Assembly: GCA_002256115.1 (NCBI GenBank)
Contig: NKIK01000008.1
Location: 53,110-117,109 of the forward strand
Source: Burkholderiales bacterium PBB3
GTDB taxonomy: Bacteria; Pseudomonadota; Gammaproteobacteria; Burkholderiales; Burkholderiaceae_C
DNA: 64,000 bases
Direction of reading: 5' to 3'
Shown here: piece by piece, positions 18,598-28,783 of the stretch
Layout of the letters: every line of letters starts with the position of its first letter
Numbering within the stretch: position 1 is the stretch's first letter
Made by a program: the position numbers and the translations under genes
Notes under the pieces: model-generated
Seen by the model: the letters and a program-made list of their open reading frames with translations, nothing else
Told to the model about the DNA's origin: nothing
The model's database searches: none

Positions 18598-19999
18598 TTC
18601 AAGTCCATCCACTTGGCACCCGCGCGGGCCGCTCACGGCACTGGCTGCGGCCCTGCTGCTGGGTGCCTGCAGCTTTGTGCCCACCTACGAGCGCCCTGCT
18701 GCGCCGATTGCAGATGCCTACACCACCGGGTCACCCGCGGTAGCTGGTACCGCATCGGCCGCGGCTGACGTGCCTTGGCAGACCTTCTTCAAAGACGCCC
18801 GCCTGAAGCGTTTGATTGAGCTGTCACTGCAAAATAACCGTGACCTGCGGGTGGCGGTGCTCAATATCGAGCAAACCCGTGCGCAGTTCCAGGTGCGGCG
18901 TGCGGACTTGTTCCCCAGCGTGTCGGCAGGTGTAACGGGCTCACGTGGGCCTGTCGCCTCCGGTGCGATTAGCAGCACCTACACCGCAGGCCTGACGATC
19001 ACGGCCTACGAGCTGGATGTGTTTGGTCGCGTACGTGCGCTCAGCCAGGCCGCCCAGGCCCAGTTGCTGGGCACCGAAGAAGCGCGCAAGACCGTGCAAA
19101 TGGCTTTGGTGGCCTCGGTGGCGAACACCTACCTGAGCCTGCTGGCAGACGATGAACTGCTGCGCGTAACGCGCGAGACCTTGGCTTCGCGCCAGGAGTC
19201 GCTGCGTTTGACGCAACTGAAGTTTGACAATGAAGCGGCGTCCAAAGTGGACCTGAGTCAAGCACAGTCCTTGTTGGAGGGTGCCAAAGTCAGCCTGGCG
19301 CAGCTCAGCCGCCAGCGCACCCAGGATGAGAATGCTTTAGCGTTGTTGCTGGGGCAATCCATTCCTGTGGACCTACCCGCCGGGCTGCCCCTCACAGGAC
19401 AAGGCCTCATGCCTGAAGTACCCGCCGGTCTGCCCTCGGAATTGCTGATTCGCCGCCCCGATGTGCGCCAGGCTGAGCAGCAATTGCTGGCCAACAATGC
19501 CAACATTGGTGCAGCCCGGGCTGCTTTCTTTCCGCGCATTTCGTTGACCGCCAGTGCGGGTGTCGTTAGCAATGACCTGGACACCCTGTTCAGCAGTGGC
19601 ACATCGGCCTGGACCTTCGTGCCCCAGTTGCTGAGTCCGATCTTTGATGCCGGGCGCAACCAGGCCAATCTGGACTCTGCCAAGGTAGCGCGCGACATCG
19701 CCGTGGCGCAATACGAAAAGGCCATCCAGACCGGCTTCCGGGAAGTGTCTGACGCTCTGGCCGGACGTGCCACCTTGGCAGACCAGGTAGCGGCGCAGGC
19801 TGCCCAACTGGCGGCCGAGCAGACGCGCATGCAACTGATGGATTTGCGCTTCCGCAACGGTGCAGCCAATGCCTTTGAAGTGTTGGATGCGCAACGCTCA
19901 CTGTTTGCCGCGCAACAGGCCTTGGTGCAAGTACAGGCCCAGCAGGCGCAAAACCTGGTGGGCTTGTACAAGGTACTTGGAGGTGGCTGGACGCCTTAG
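18590..19999 (+). CDS. RND efflux outer-membrane factor lipoprotein, OprM/TtgC type
   Basis: A 469-residue NodT/OprM-type channel protein. The signal peptide ends with the lipobox LLGAC, near residue 27, followed by SFVPTYERPA, the usual mature start. Two outer-membrane-efflux repeats follow, with recognisable segments WQTFFKDARLKRLIELSLQNN, RPDVRQAEQQLLANNANIGAARAAFFPRISL and FEVLDAQRSLFAAQQAL in order. It forms the trimeric exit duct for the AcrAB-like pump. ATG 18590 overlaps the end of the pump gene by eight bases; the frame is open upstream but would then overlap by over 100 bases and lose the signal peptide. Confidence 0.94.
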   Translation: MRNSSPSTWHPRGPLTALAAALLLGACSFVPTYERPAAPIADAYTTGSPAVAGTASAAADVPWQTFFKDARLKRLIELSLQNNRDLRVAVLNIEQTRAQFQVRRADLFPSVSAGVTGSRGPVASGAISSTYTAGLTITAYELDVFGRVRALSQAAQAQLLGTEEARKTVQMALVASVANTYLSLLADDELLRVTRETLASRQESLRLTQLKFDNEAASKVDLSQAQSLLEGAKVSLAQLSRQRTQDENALALLLGQSIPVDLPAGLPLTGQGLMPEVPAGLPSELLIRRPDVRQAEQQLLANNANIGAARAAFFPRISLTASAGVVSNDLDTLFSSGTSAWTFVPQLLSPIFDAGRNQANLDSAKVARDIAVAQYEKAIQTGFREVSDALAGRATLADQVAAQAAQLAAEQTRMQLMDLRFRNGAANAFEVLDAQRSLFAAQQALVQVQAQQAQNLVGLYKVLGGGWTP

Positions 20000-20008
20000 G
20001 TGCCTGAA

Positions 20009-20081
20009 CGGCAGAGCGTTTTGCGTAGGTTAAAGGAGGAGCCCGAAGGGCGGGGGACACGGAGCAAAAAGCGCTGTCGGT
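20009..20081. repeat. Palindromic repeat family C, copy 2
   Basis: This copy is in the opposite orientation to copies 1 and 3. The left arm CGGCAGAGCG is intact, while the right arm (CGCTGTCGGT) is eroded. The inner hairpin is GCCCGAAGGGC, a different sequence from copy 1 but still paired. It starts shortly after the outer-membrane channel gene. Confidence 0.78.
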
Positions 20082-20192
20082 CGGGCTCCTAGGGAATGAC
20101 CTAACAGGCCCATGGGGCACTTTCAATTTCAGGCTTAGGTTTGGCACGCAATGTGCTAAATTGATTGCAGGTTCGTTGATAAGGAGTGTCCC

Positions 20193-21188
20193 ATGGATTC
20201 CCGCAGTCTCGTCCCCCACAGCCCCGGCTTTCGCTTGCCCATCGCGCAAATGCGCAATGTGTTCGACCCTGACTCCGTGGAGCGCAAGCTGTCTAAGCTG
20301 CCCGAGCGCGATTACGAGAGCTTGCGCAGCACCTACCAGCGCATGCTGGAGCGCGGCCCCGAGCGGTTTCAGGTCAAGCCATCAGGCGTCCCCGAGATGA
20401 GCGATCTCTACGCCCAGTTGCCCAATTTCACCGACGTACTCGACGATGTGAAGCGCCATGTGGCGCTGAGCCACGACTGCCGGGATGGCCTGGAAGTCAC
20501 GCCCATCCTATTACTGGGCAACCCCGGTATCGGCAAAACCCATTTCGCTAAAAAGCTGGCCGAGCTTTTGGGCACCGGCATGAATCTGGTGCCCATGAGC
20601 TCCATGACCGCCGGCTGGCTGCTTTCTGGCTCCTCCTCCCAATGGAAAGGCGCCAAGCCCGGCAAAGTGTTTGAAACCTTGGTCGATGGCCAGTACGCCA
20701 ACCCGGTGATCGTGGTGGACGAGATCGACAAGGCGGCTTGCGATGCGCAATACGACCCGCTGGGAGCCTTGTACAGCCTGCTGGAGCACGATACGGCCGG
20801 TAACTTTACCGATGAGTTTGCCGAAGTGGCGATTGACGCGAGCCAGGTGATCTGGATCACCACGGCCAACGATGCGCGAAGCATCCCCGATCCCATCCTG
20901 AACCGCATGAATGTGTTTGAGATTGCGGCCCCCACGCCCGAACAGGCCCGCACGATTGCCCGCAATCTGTACCAAAGCATTCGCAGTGACCACGATTGGG
21001 GTCGCCACTTTGGTGCCGAGCCGCACAGTGATGTGTTGGACGCCCTGGCTGAGCTGGCCCCGCGCGATATGCGCCGTGCGTTGATGACTGGCTTTGGCAA
21101 CGCCCGGTTGGCTCGGCATGAGGAGATTGGGGTGGAGGACTTGCCCAAGGCCTCACAGGGCAAAGGGAAGTTGGGGTTCTTGCAGTAG
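20193..21188 (+). CDS. Stand-alone AAA+ ATPase (Lon-like AAA domain, no protease domain)
   Basis: A 331-residue protein with an N-terminal segment of about 70 residues and a single AAA+ module: Walker A GNPGIGKTH (about 109-117), Walker B VIVVDEID (about 173-180), sensor 1 in WITTAND, and an arginine-containing IPDPILNRMN. The C-terminal lid has PRDMRRAL. The sequence resembles the AAA part of Lon, but the Ser-Lys protease domain is missing and there is no room for one. The partner or substrate is unknown. The gene stands alone, flanked on both sides by family C repeats in inverted orientation, unlike any other gene here. Confidence 0.85.
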   Translation: MDSRSLVPHSPGFRLPIAQMRNVFDPDSVERKLSKLPERDYESLRSTYQRMLERGPERFQVKPSGVPEMSDLYAQLPNFTDVLDDVKRHVALSHDCRDGLEVTPILLLGNPGIGKTHFAKKLAELLGTGMNLVPMSSMTAGWLLSGSSSQWKGAKPGKVFETLVDGQYANPVIVVDEIDKAACDAQYDPLGALYSLLEHDTAGNFTDEFAEVAIDASQVIWITTANDARSIPDPILNRMNVFEIAAPTPEQARTIARNLYQSIRSDHDWGRHFGAEPHSDVLDALAELAPRDMRRALMTGFGNARLARHEEIGVEDLPKASQGKGKLGFLQ

Positions 21189-21210
21189 TCTTCGGCTGGA
21201 CCCGAAGCGA

Positions 21211-21288
21211 GGACGGCAAAGCGTTCTGCTCCGTGTCCACCGGCCTTCGGCCTCCTCCTTTTACCTGCGCAAAACGCCATGCCGTCCC
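21211..21288. repeat. Palindromic repeat family C, copy 3
   Basis: Arms GGACGGCAAAGCGTT and AACGCCATGCCGTCC pair with two mismatches. The middle has the hairpin GGCCTTCGGCC, followed by CTCCTCCTTTTACCT as in copy 1. It lies between the convergent AAA+ and transglycosylase genes. Confidence 0.8.
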
Positions 21289-21293
21289 GGCTT

Positions 21294-21941
21294 CTACCTT
21301 AGGTCTGCGAATTCCCAGTTGCGTTTTGCGCCCAGCACTGCGTCTGGGTACGGAGCTTTGCCTCGGGAGCCGTTGTAGCGTCCCAGCCCCATGAATAAGT
21401 CGCCATTCTCACGGTCCAGATAGTGGCGCAAGATGACACAACCAAAGCGCAAATTGGTTTGCATGTGAAACAACTTGCCCGCATCGCCATCGCCAATGAC
21501 ACGGGTCCAGAATGGCATCACCTGCATATAGCCACGCGCGCCCACACTGCTGACAGCGAACTTGCGGAAGTTGCTTTCCACCTGGATCAACCCCAACACC
21601 AAAGCGACATCCAGCCCCGCACGCTTACTTTCATACCAAACGGTTTGTAGAAACTCTTTGCGGGTTTCCCACTCGGGCTTTTTTTTCTTCAGCCGTTCAC
21701 CCATGGCACCTAACCAGCGCAGGTACTTCAACCGCGCCTCGGTGTCGGCAAACTCAGGGATAGGGGGGGCAGCATTTTGAATCGCCGAGCTCAACGCCGT
21801 TCGCACGGAGTCGATTAAGGGCTCTTCGCGTTGAGCACCGGCCGTGGCTTGCTCTACCAATGACAGCGAGCCGCCCAACACCAGAAGGCGTTGGAGACTG
21901 ACTCGCCTGGATACCGTTGCGCGACGCTGGTAAGCCGTCAT
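21294..21941 (-). CDS. Lytic transglycosylase, SLT domain
   Basis: A 215-residue exported enzyme predicted to cleave the glycan strands of peptidoglycan. The N-terminus has arginines followed by a hydrophobic stretch ([11 protein letters not shown]), a probable signal peptide. The catalytic glutamate is in [20 protein letters not shown] (E near residue 122), followed by GYMQVMPFW and LGRYNGSRG, the standard motifs of Slt family 1. The first codons overlap the proS stop by four bases, so it is probably expressed with proS. The stop lies six bases from a family C repeat. Confidence 0.92.
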   Translation of the reverse strand: MTAYQRRATVSRRVSLQRLLVLGGSLSLVEQATAGAQREEPLIDSVRTALSSAIQNAAPPIPEFADTEARLKYLRWLGAMGERLKKKKPEWETRKEFLQTVWYESKRAGLDVALVLGLIQVESNFRKFAVSSVGARGYMQVMPFWTRVIGDGDAGKLFHMQTNLRFGCVILRHYLDRENGDLFMGLGRYNGSRGKAPYPDAVLGAKRNWEFADLR

Positions 21942-23689
21942 GCCTTCAGGCGTGACAACAGCAGGCCTGCAATCTCTGCCACTGGGACCTTGGTCGCTTC
22001 GGTTTCGCGGCGGTGCTGGTACTCCACCACACCTTCTTTGAGCGCGCGGTCGCCAATGGTCACGCGGTGTGGCACGCCAATCAGTTCCCAGTCGGCAAAC
22101 ATGGCGCCCGGGCGCTCGTTGCGGTCGTCCAGAATCACGTCCACGCCCGCAGCTAGCAGTTCGGCGTACAGCGCATCAGAAGCGGCCTTCACATCGGCAA
22201 ACCGGTCGGGGCTGATAGGGCACAGCACGACCGTAAAGGGTGCAAGCGCATCGGGCCAGATGACGCCTTTGTCGTCGTGGTTTTGCTCAATCGCAGCCGC
22301 AGGCAGGCGGGTAATACCAATGCCGTAGCAACCCATTTCCATGAACTGCGGCTTGCCGTTCACGTCTAAAAACGTTGCGTTCATGGCCTTGCTGTACTTG
22401 GTGCCGAGGTAGAACACGTGGCCCACTTCAATACCGCGCTCAATCGCCAGAACGCCTTTACCGTCGGGTGAGGCGTCGCCCGCGACCACGTTACGCAGAT
22501 CGGCCACCATGTCGGCCTCAGGCAGATCACGGCCCCAGTTGACGCCGCGGATATGAAAATCTTCTTCGTTGGCACCGCAGATCCAGTCCGCCATCACGGC
22601 CACTTCGCGATCCGCCACAATTTTCAGTGGCTGCTTCAAACCAATAGGGCCCAAGTAGCCAGGTTTGCAACCAAAGTGCGCCTCGATCTCTGGCACGGTA
22701 GCAAAGCGGAAATCTGCCAAGCCCTCCAACTTACCCACCTTCACTTCGTTCATGTCGTGGTCACCGCGCAGCAGCAAGAGCCAAACCTGGGTCTTGATGA
22801 CATTGCCTTTGTCGTCTTTGGCATCCGTGGCCAAGACCAGCGATTTGACGGTCGTCGCCAAGGGCACATTCAGCAACGCTGCCACGTCTTCACAAGTGCT
22901 CTTGCCAGGTGTCGCTACTCTTTCCATAGCTGCTCCCGCACTATTCATGCGGTCTACAGGCGTATTTGGCGCTAAAGCCTCTGCTTTCTCCATATTCGCC
23001 GCGTAATCGGAATCGGGGCAGTAAACGATGGCGTCTTCACCTGTGGCAGCAATCACCTGGAATTCTTCACTCAGGTCGCCACCGATAGCACCGCTGTCCG
23101 CAGCCACGGCACGGTAGGTGAGGCCAAAGCGGTCAAAAATCTTGCGGTAGGCATCTGCCATCACTTGGTAGCTGGCTTTGGCGGCATCCTGGTCGCGGTC
23201 AAAGCTGTAAGCATCTTTCATGATGAACTCGCGTCCGCGCATCAGGCCAAAGCGGGGACGGCGCTCGTCCCGGAACTTGGTCTGGATTTGGTAAAAGTTC
23301 TTGGGTAGTTGTTTGTAGCTCTTGATTTCCTGGCGCGCGATGTCGGTCACCACTTCTTCACTGGTGGGCTGCACGATGAAATCGCGGTCATGGCGGTCTT
23401 TGATGCGCAGCAGTTCGGGACCCATCTTGTCAAAGCGCCCTGTCTCTTGCCACAGCTCGGCCGGCTGAATCACCGGCATGGTCATTTCAATCGCGCCCGC
23501 GCGGTTCATTTCTTCGCGGACGATGGCCTCCACCTTGCGAATCACGCGCAGCCCCATCGGCATGTAGGTGTAGATCCCGGCGCCGAGCTTCTTGATCATG
23601 CCAGCGCGTGTCATCAGCTTGTGGCTGGCGACCTCTGCGTCGGCAGGTGCCTCCTTGAGGGTAGAAATAAGGAATTGGGATGCTTTCAT
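21938..23689 (-). CDS. proS: Prolyl-tRNA synthetase, bacterial type with editing insertion
   Basis: A 583-residue class II aminoacyl-tRNA synthetase that charges tRNA(Pro). Seen: the N-terminal [15 protein letters not shown], motif 2 in [17 protein letters not shown], the inserted editing (INS) domain between motifs 2 and 3, and motif 3 in [14 protein letters not shown]. The length is that of the bacterial-type enzyme. ATG 23689 gives the canonical start; a GTG four codons upstream is possible. Unusual: a copy of repeat family A is read in frame near residues 240-255, where the INS domain begins ([11 protein letters not shown]). The enzyme is essential, so the inserted peptide must be tolerated. 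Confidence 0.96.
   Translation of the reverse strand: MKASQFLISTLKEAPADAEVASHKLMTRAGMIKKLGAGIYTYMPMGLRVIRKVEAIVREEMNRAGAIEMTMPVIQPAELWQETGRFDKMGPELLRIKDRHDRDFIVQPTSEEVVTDIARQEIKSYKQLPKNFYQIQTKFRDERRPRFGLMRGREFIMKDAYSFDRDQDAAKASYQVMADAYRKIFDRFGLTYRAVAADSGAIGGDLSEEFQVIAATGEDAIVYCPDSDYAANMEKAEALAPNTPVDRMNSAGAAMERVATPGKSTCEDVAALLNVPLATTVKSLVLATDAKDDKGNVIKTQVWLLLLRGDHDMNEVKVGKLEGLADFRFATVPEIEAHFGCKPGYLGPIGLKQPLKIVADREVAVMADWICGANEEDFHIRGVNWGRDLPEADMVADLRNVVAGDASPDGKGVLAIERGIEVGHVFYLGTKYSKAMNATFLDVNGKPQFMEMGCYGIGITRLPAAAIEQNHDDKGVIWPDALAPFTVVLCPISPDRFADVKAASDALYAELLAAGVDVILDDRNERPGAMFADWELIGVPHRVTIGDRALKEGVVEYQHRRETEATKVPVAEIAGLLLSRLKA
22925..22970 (+). repeat. Dispersed repeat family A, copy 4 (inside proS)
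   Basis: CATAGCTGCTCCCGCACTAT is identical to the consensus core, then TCATGCGGTCTACAGG diverges. It lies wholly inside proS on the opposite strand and is translated in frame with no stop. Confidence 0.82.
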
Positions 23690-23801
23690 GGGGTGACTCA
23701 CTGAACTTGGCTGGTTTTAGCAGCACTACTGGCCTATTCGCCCCTTGATACACCGCGCTTGCTGTGCATAATGAACGAAGTTTAAAAATTGGGGTTTGAT
23801 T

Positions 23802-24449
23802 ATGCTTGACCGGGACGGCTTTCGGCCCAATGTCGGCATCGTCCTGCTCAACCAGAAAAATCAGGTATTTTGGGGCAAGCGTATTCGCACCCATTCGTGG
23901 CAGTTTCCGCAAGGCGGCATTGATCGGGGGGAAACTCCTGAACAAGCCATGTTCCGCGAATTGCACGAGGAAGTGGGGCTCCAGCCGGAGCATGTCAGCA
24001 TAGTTGCCCGTACCCGAGACTGGTTGCGCTACGAAGTGCCGGACCGCTATATCCGAAGGGATGCACGCGGTCATTACAAGGGACAAAAACAGATTTGGTT
24101 CCTGTTGCAACTGGTCGGTCACGACTGGGATTTGAACCTGCGCGCCACCGACCACCCAGAGTTCGATGCTTGGCGTTGGAACGACTATTGGGTGCCACTG
24201 GATGCAGTGGTCGAGTTCAAGCGCGGGGTTTATGAGATGGCGCTGACCGAATTGGCTCGCTATTTACCCCGCCAGGAACCACGCAACCGCTATCTGCGCC
24301 ACGGACACCGCACGCGCGACACCGGCATTGAAGGGGGACGCGCCCATGAGCCAACGACTGTCGGTATGGAATTGCCTCCGGGGGCGACCTTTGAAGCGGA
24401 TCCGGGGACGAATTTCCCCGTAAGCCACGGAATCAACCACGCCAGTTGA
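23802..24449 (+). CDS. rppH: RNA pyrophosphohydrolase (Nudix)
   Basis: A 215-residue Nudix hydrolase predicted to remove pyrophosphate from the 5' end of mRNAs and so start RNase E-dependent decay. The start [17 protein letters not shown] and the Nudix box beginning [17 protein letters not shown] (about residues 38-60) are typical of RppH/NudH. About 45 C-terminal residues after the core ([13 protein letters not shown] and on) are probably disordered and are seen in betaproteobacterial versions. ATG 23802 is chosen over a TTG two codons upstream. It is divergent from proS with about 110 bases between. Confidence 0.95.
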   Translation: MLDRDGFRPNVGIVLLNQKNQVFWGKRIRTHSWQFPQGGIDRGETPEQAMFRELHEEVGLQPEHVSIVARTRDWLRYEVPDRYIRRDARGHYKGQKQIWFLLQLVGHDWDLNLRATDHPEFDAWRWNDYWVPLDAVVEFKRGVYEMALTELARYLPRQEPRNRYLRHGHRTRDTGIEGGRAHEPTTVGMELPPGATFEADPGTNFPVSHGINHAS

Positions 24450-24484
24450 CCCTTGCCTTGCAGGGTCCGCTGCGTGAGGCTGTT

Positions 24485-25618
24485 TTAGCGGGTTAAAACG
24501 AGATTGTCCCGGTGCAGCATTTCAGGTTCTGCGGCATAACCCAGCAGTTTCTCAAATTCGCTAGACGGTTTTCGGCATAGCAGGCGCGCTTCGCCGCTGG
24601 CGTAGTTGGCTAGGCCACGTGCAATCTCCGTACCGTCCGGTCCTTTCACGGCGATGACATCGCCGCGCGAAAAGTCGCCTTCGACCTGCAGCATACCGAT
24701 CGGCAACAGACTCTTGCCTTCGTCGCGCACTTTGGCGGCTGCTCCGGCATCGACCACCACCGTGCCCCGCAACTGCAAATGGTCCGCCATCCACTGCTTG
24801 CGAGCCTGGGTTTTTTGGGTTTGCGCCACCAGCAAGGTGCCTATTGAATCACCTCGGGTCAAGCGCACCAAGGCATCAGGCTCCCGACCCCAGGCTATGA
24901 CCGTGGAAGCACCGGAACCCGCCGCACGCTTGGCCGCCAGTATTTTGGTAATCATGCCGCCACGCCCAATGCTGGATCCGGCCCCGCCAGCCATGGCTTC
25001 AAGGGCAGGATCACCCGCCTTGGCTTCGTGCACAAACTGGGCAGTCGGCTCTTTGCGGGGGTCGGCAGTGAACAGCCCTTTTTGATCGGTCAAGATCACC
25101 AGCGCATCAGCCTCCACCAGATTGGCGACTAAAGCCCCCAAAGTGTCGTTATCGCCGAATTTGATCTCGTCGTTGACCACCGTGTCGTTTTCATTGATAA
25201 CGGGAACTACGCCCAGCTTCAACAACGTAAGCAAGGTCGAGCGGGCGTTGAGGTAACGCTCGCGATCCGCGAGATCAGCGTGCGTTAGGAGCACTTGGGC
25301 GCTGCCCAGTTGGTGGGCACGTAGCTTGGTCTCATACATCTGAGCCAAGCCCATTTGCCCGACGGCAGCGGCGGCCTGCAATTCTTGAATCGCTGTAGGT
25401 CGGCTGGTCCAGCCCAGACGCTTCATGCCTTCAGCAATCGCACCGCTAGAGACCATGATGACCTCGCGACCATCGCGTATAAGTACCGCCAATTGCCGAC
25501 ACCATTCGCCGATGGCTTCTTCGTCCAGCCCCCGGCCGTCATTGGTTACCAGGCTAGAGCCCACTTTGACGACAATCCGCTTGGCGTCTCGCAATACCGT
25601 GGAGTTCAATCTATTCAC
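24485..25618 (-). CDS. proB: Glutamate 5-kinase
   Basis: A 377-residue enzyme that phosphorylates glutamate, the first step of proline synthesis. The amino-acid kinase domain has [17 protein letters not shown] at the N-terminus, [15 protein letters not shown], and [21 protein letters not shown]-terminal PUA domain at about residues 285-365 makes it the long, two-domain type. The GTG at 25618 gives a short leader before [10 protein letters not shown]; a TTG four codons in is an alternative. It is downstream of obgE on the same strand, with a repeat between, and follows the common order rplU-rpmA-obgE-proB. Confidence 0.96.
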   Translation of the reverse strand: MNRLNSTVLRDAKRIVVKVGSSLVTNDGRGLDEEAIGEWCRQLAVLIRDGREVIMVSSGAIAEGMKRLGWTSRPTAIQELQAAAAVGQMGLAQMYETKLRAHQLGSAQVLLTHADLADRERYLNARSTLLTLLKLGVVPVINENDTVVNDEIKFGDNDTLGALVANLVEADALVILTDQKGLFTADPRKEPTAQFVHEAKAGDPALEAMAGGAGSSIGRGGMITKILAAKRAAGSGASTVIAWGREPDALVRLTRGDSIGTLLVAQTQKTQARKQWMADHLQLRGTVVVDAGAAAKVRDEGKSLLPIGMLQVEGDFSRGDVIAVKGPDGTEIARGLANYASGEARLLCRKPSSEFEKLLGYAAEPEMLHRDNLVLTR

Positions 25619-25624
25619 CCTATT

Positions 25625-25680
25625 GGCTTGTAGCGCTTGCCAGCATTGCGCTAGCAGCTATATCTTTAATAGCAATCTAT
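25625..25680 (-). repeat. Dispersed repeat family B, copy 2
   Basis: Read on the minus strand it has TTGCTATTAAAGATATAGCT, then GCTAGCGCAA and AAGCGCTACA. It shares the ATAGCTGCT start with copy 1 of this family and with family A. It sits between obgE and proB and could affect their co-transcription. Confidence 0.6.
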
Positions 25681-25693
25681 GCTGGCGACCGAC

Positions 25694-26776
<1,083 letters not shown>

Positions 26777-26783
26777 TCATAAA

Positions 26784-26815
26784 TGAAAAACCCCGCGCTA
26801 GGCTAGCGCAGGGTT
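26784..26815 (-). terminator. Intrinsic terminator between rpmA and obgE
   Basis: On the minus strand a 12-base stem (AACCCTGCGCTA with TAGCGCGGGGTT, one mismatch) with a three-base loop is followed at once by TTTTTC. It would end or thin transcription after the two ribosomal protein genes. Confidence 0.75.
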
Positions 26816-26838
26816 CGGCTTGGAAAGCTTGCTGCAGA

Positions 26839-27096
26839 TTAGGCTGCAGTAACGCTCACCGTGTGCTTGTTCAAAGCGCCTTTAATAGCAAACGACACAT
26901 GGCCGTCAACCAAAGCGAACAAGGTGTGGTCTTTACCAATGCCGACGCCAGTTCCAGGGTGGAACTTGGTGCCACGCTGGCGAACGATGATAGCGCCGGC
27001 GGAGATCAACTCACCACCGAAAGTCTTCACACCGAGCATTTTGGGCTTGGAATCGCGCCCGTTTCGCGTAGAGCCGCCGCCTTTTTTCTGTGCCAT
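26839..27096 (-). CDS. rpmA: 50S ribosomal protein L27
   Basis: An 85-residue ribosomal protein whose N-terminus reaches the peptidyl-transferase centre. It starts [16 protein letters not shown] and contains [16 protein letters not shown] and [10 protein letters not shown], all typical. There is no N-terminal extension of the cleaved kind known from Firmicutes. It lies 12 bases after rplU and shares its promoter. Confidence 0.98.
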   Translation of the reverse strand: MAQKKGGGSTRNGRDSKPKMLGVKTFGGELISAGAIIVRQRGTKFHPGTGVGIGKDHTLFALVDGHVSFAIKGALNKHTVSVTAA

Positions 27097-27108
27097 GACC
27101 TGGTGTCC

Positions 27109-27420
27109 TTAAGCAGTAATAGCGCCGATTTGCAGTTCTGTGAACTGCTGACGGTGACCTTGACGTTTCTGATAGTGCTTACGACGACGCATTTTGAAAA
27201 TGCGCACTTTGTCGTGCTTGCCGTGAGAAATTACTGTGACCGTAACGGTCGCACCGGACACCAAGGGTGTGCCAACCTTAAGTTCAGCGCCGTTTCCGAC
27301 AGCCAAAACCTCGTTAAACACAATCTCTTGGCCTACGTCCGCAGCAATCTGTTCTACTTTAATTTTTTCGCCGGCAGCAACTCGATATTGCTTACCGCCG
27401 GTTTTTATGACCGCGTACAT
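27109..27420 (-). CDS. rplU: 50S ribosomal protein L21
   Basis: A 103-residue 23S rRNA-binding protein. It starts [20 protein letters not shown] and has the C-terminal [20 protein letters not shown] signature. It is the first gene of the rplU-rpmA(-obgE) unit; a good promoter lies about 50 bases upstream, and ispB is divergent. Confidence 0.98.
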   Translation of the reverse strand: MYAVIKTGGKQYRVAAGEKIKVEQIAADVGQEIVFNEVLAVGNGAELKVGTPLVSGATVTVTVISHGKHDKVRIFKMRRRKHYQKRQGHRQQFTELQIGAITA

Positions 27421-27471
27421 GTTGACCTCTTCGACTAGGAATTCTGCAAAAGGATTTTTACAGAGCCTGCG

Positions 27472-27499
27472 AGTATACCATTTCGTCTAATTTATGCAA
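27472..27499 (-). promoter_or_regulatory. Sigma-70-type promoter for rplU-rpmA
   Basis: On the minus strand, TTGCAT (27499-27494) and TATACT (27477-27472) are separated by 16 bases. Transcription would begin about 45 bases before the rplU start. Confidence 0.6.
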
Positions 27500-27540
27500 A
27501 ACAGGCCTGGGCGGCTCCGGCTGGCATGGCAGGCGCTCCC

Positions 27541-27546
27541 TATAAT
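27541..27546 (+). promoter_or_regulatory. -10 element upstream of ispB
   Basis: A perfect TATAAT lies 28 bases before the chosen ispB start and inside the longest possible open frame, which argues against starting at ATG 27526. No strong -35 was found. Confidence 0.4.
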
Positions 27547-27573
27547 AAGGCGATAACAAACGGGTACTCCGCC

Positions 27574-28557
27574 TTGCAAGTCTCTACTCCCGGCTCTTCG
27601 ACAGGGCTTTCCATCGTCGAAAACGACATGCGTCAAGTTGACAGGATCATTGCCCAGAGGTTGGACTCTGGCGTGCCTCTAGTCGGAAGCGTTTCGCAAC
27701 ATATTATCCTGGCGGGTGGCAAACGATTGCGTCCTGCCCTACTACTACTGTGCTGCGGCGCTCTGGGCTACCAAGGTGAACAACGACACACTTTGGCCGC
27801 TGTTGTGGAATTCATTCACACAGCCACTTTGCTCCATGACGACGTGGTGGACGATTCTGCGTTACGTAGAGGGGCAGCCACCGCCAACGCCATGTTCGGC
27901 AATCCTGCCAGTGTGCTGGTTGGCGACTTTTTGTACTCCCGCGCCTTTCAAATGATGGTGGAGTCACAAGACATGCGCATCATGCAGGTTTTGGCAGATG
28001 CCACCAATGTGATTGCGGAGGGAGAAGTTCTGCAACTCATGAATATGCACAACGCCTCCCTGGACGAGGTCGGATATTTGCAAGTCGTTCGCTCCAAGAC
28101 TGCAAAATTGTTTGAGGCCAGTGCCCGCGTGGGGGCTATTTTGGCAAAAGCCAACCCAACTCTGGAGGCCGCTTGCGCAGAGTACGGCCAGGCCATCGGC
28201 ACAGCGTTCCAAGTTATTGACGATGTGCTGGACTACACCGGCGATGCAGCAGTTATGGGCAAAAATCTAGGCGATGACTTGCGGGAGGGCAAGGCCACCC
28301 TACCCCTTATCGCGGCCATGCAACGCGGGACTGAGGCCCAACGCGCCACAATCCGCAGCGCCATCGAAACAGGCGACATGAATATGCTGAACGAGGTCAT
28401 ACAGATTGTCCGTAACACTGGCTCACTCGACGTTACAAGGGCAGCAGCCCACCAAGAAGCTGCACGGGCGATTGCTGCAGCGCGCAAACTCCCAGTAGGA
28501 GAGCACACCGACTGCTTGATCGAACTGGCTTCGCAGTTGTTAGATAGAAAGCTTTAA
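27574..28557 (+). CDS. ispB: Octaprenyl diphosphate synthase (trans-polyprenyl synthase)
   Basis: About 327 residues. It elongates farnesyl diphosphate with isopentenyl units to make the ubiquinone side chain. Both aspartate-rich motifs are present: LLHDDVVDDSALRRG and VIDDVLDYTGD, with GGKRLRPALLLL before them. The start is uncertain: TTG 27574 is proposed because a TATAAT box lies at 27541-27546, upstream of it; ATG 27526 would give 343 residues, and ATG 27628 would cut into the conserved N-terminus. It is divergent from rplU, an arrangement common in proteobacteria. Confidence 0.94.
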   Translation: MQVSTPGSSTGLSIVENDMRQVDRIIAQRLDSGVPLVGSVSQHIILAGGKRLRPALLLLCCGALGYQGEQRHTLAAVVEFIHTATLLHDDVVDDSALRRGAATANAMFGNPASVLVGDFLYSRAFQMMVESQDMRIMQVLADATNVIAEGEVLQLMNMHNASLDEVGYLQVVRSKTAKLFEASARVGAILAKANPTLEAACAEYGQAIGTAFQVIDDVLDYTGDAAVMGKNLGDDLREGKATLPLIAAMQRGTEAQRATIRSAIETGDMNMLNEVIQIVRNTGSLDVTRAAAHQEAARAIAAARKLPVGEHTDCLIELASQLLDRKL

Positions 28558-28783
28558 ACCACACTCTGATCGCTTCATTGGCAACAGAATGTAACTCTGC
28601 GTTGCGATACGCCGGGTTAGACAACCCAAATCTGGGAACTCCATATAGCTTGATTCACTCCGACGGCGAAGTGTTGTCATCTAACAGCCTCAGGTAACCT
28701 GGACAAAGCCATCAGATTTACTTTGGCGCATTTATAGGTAATGATGCAAAGCAAATAACTTCATCGTTTATGCTCAACGGGTT

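Noticed and set aside
28558..28783. Possible tRNA or sigma-54 promoter between ispB and pilB
   Set aside because: No cloverleaf could be formed, and no GG-N10-GC element with the right context was found.
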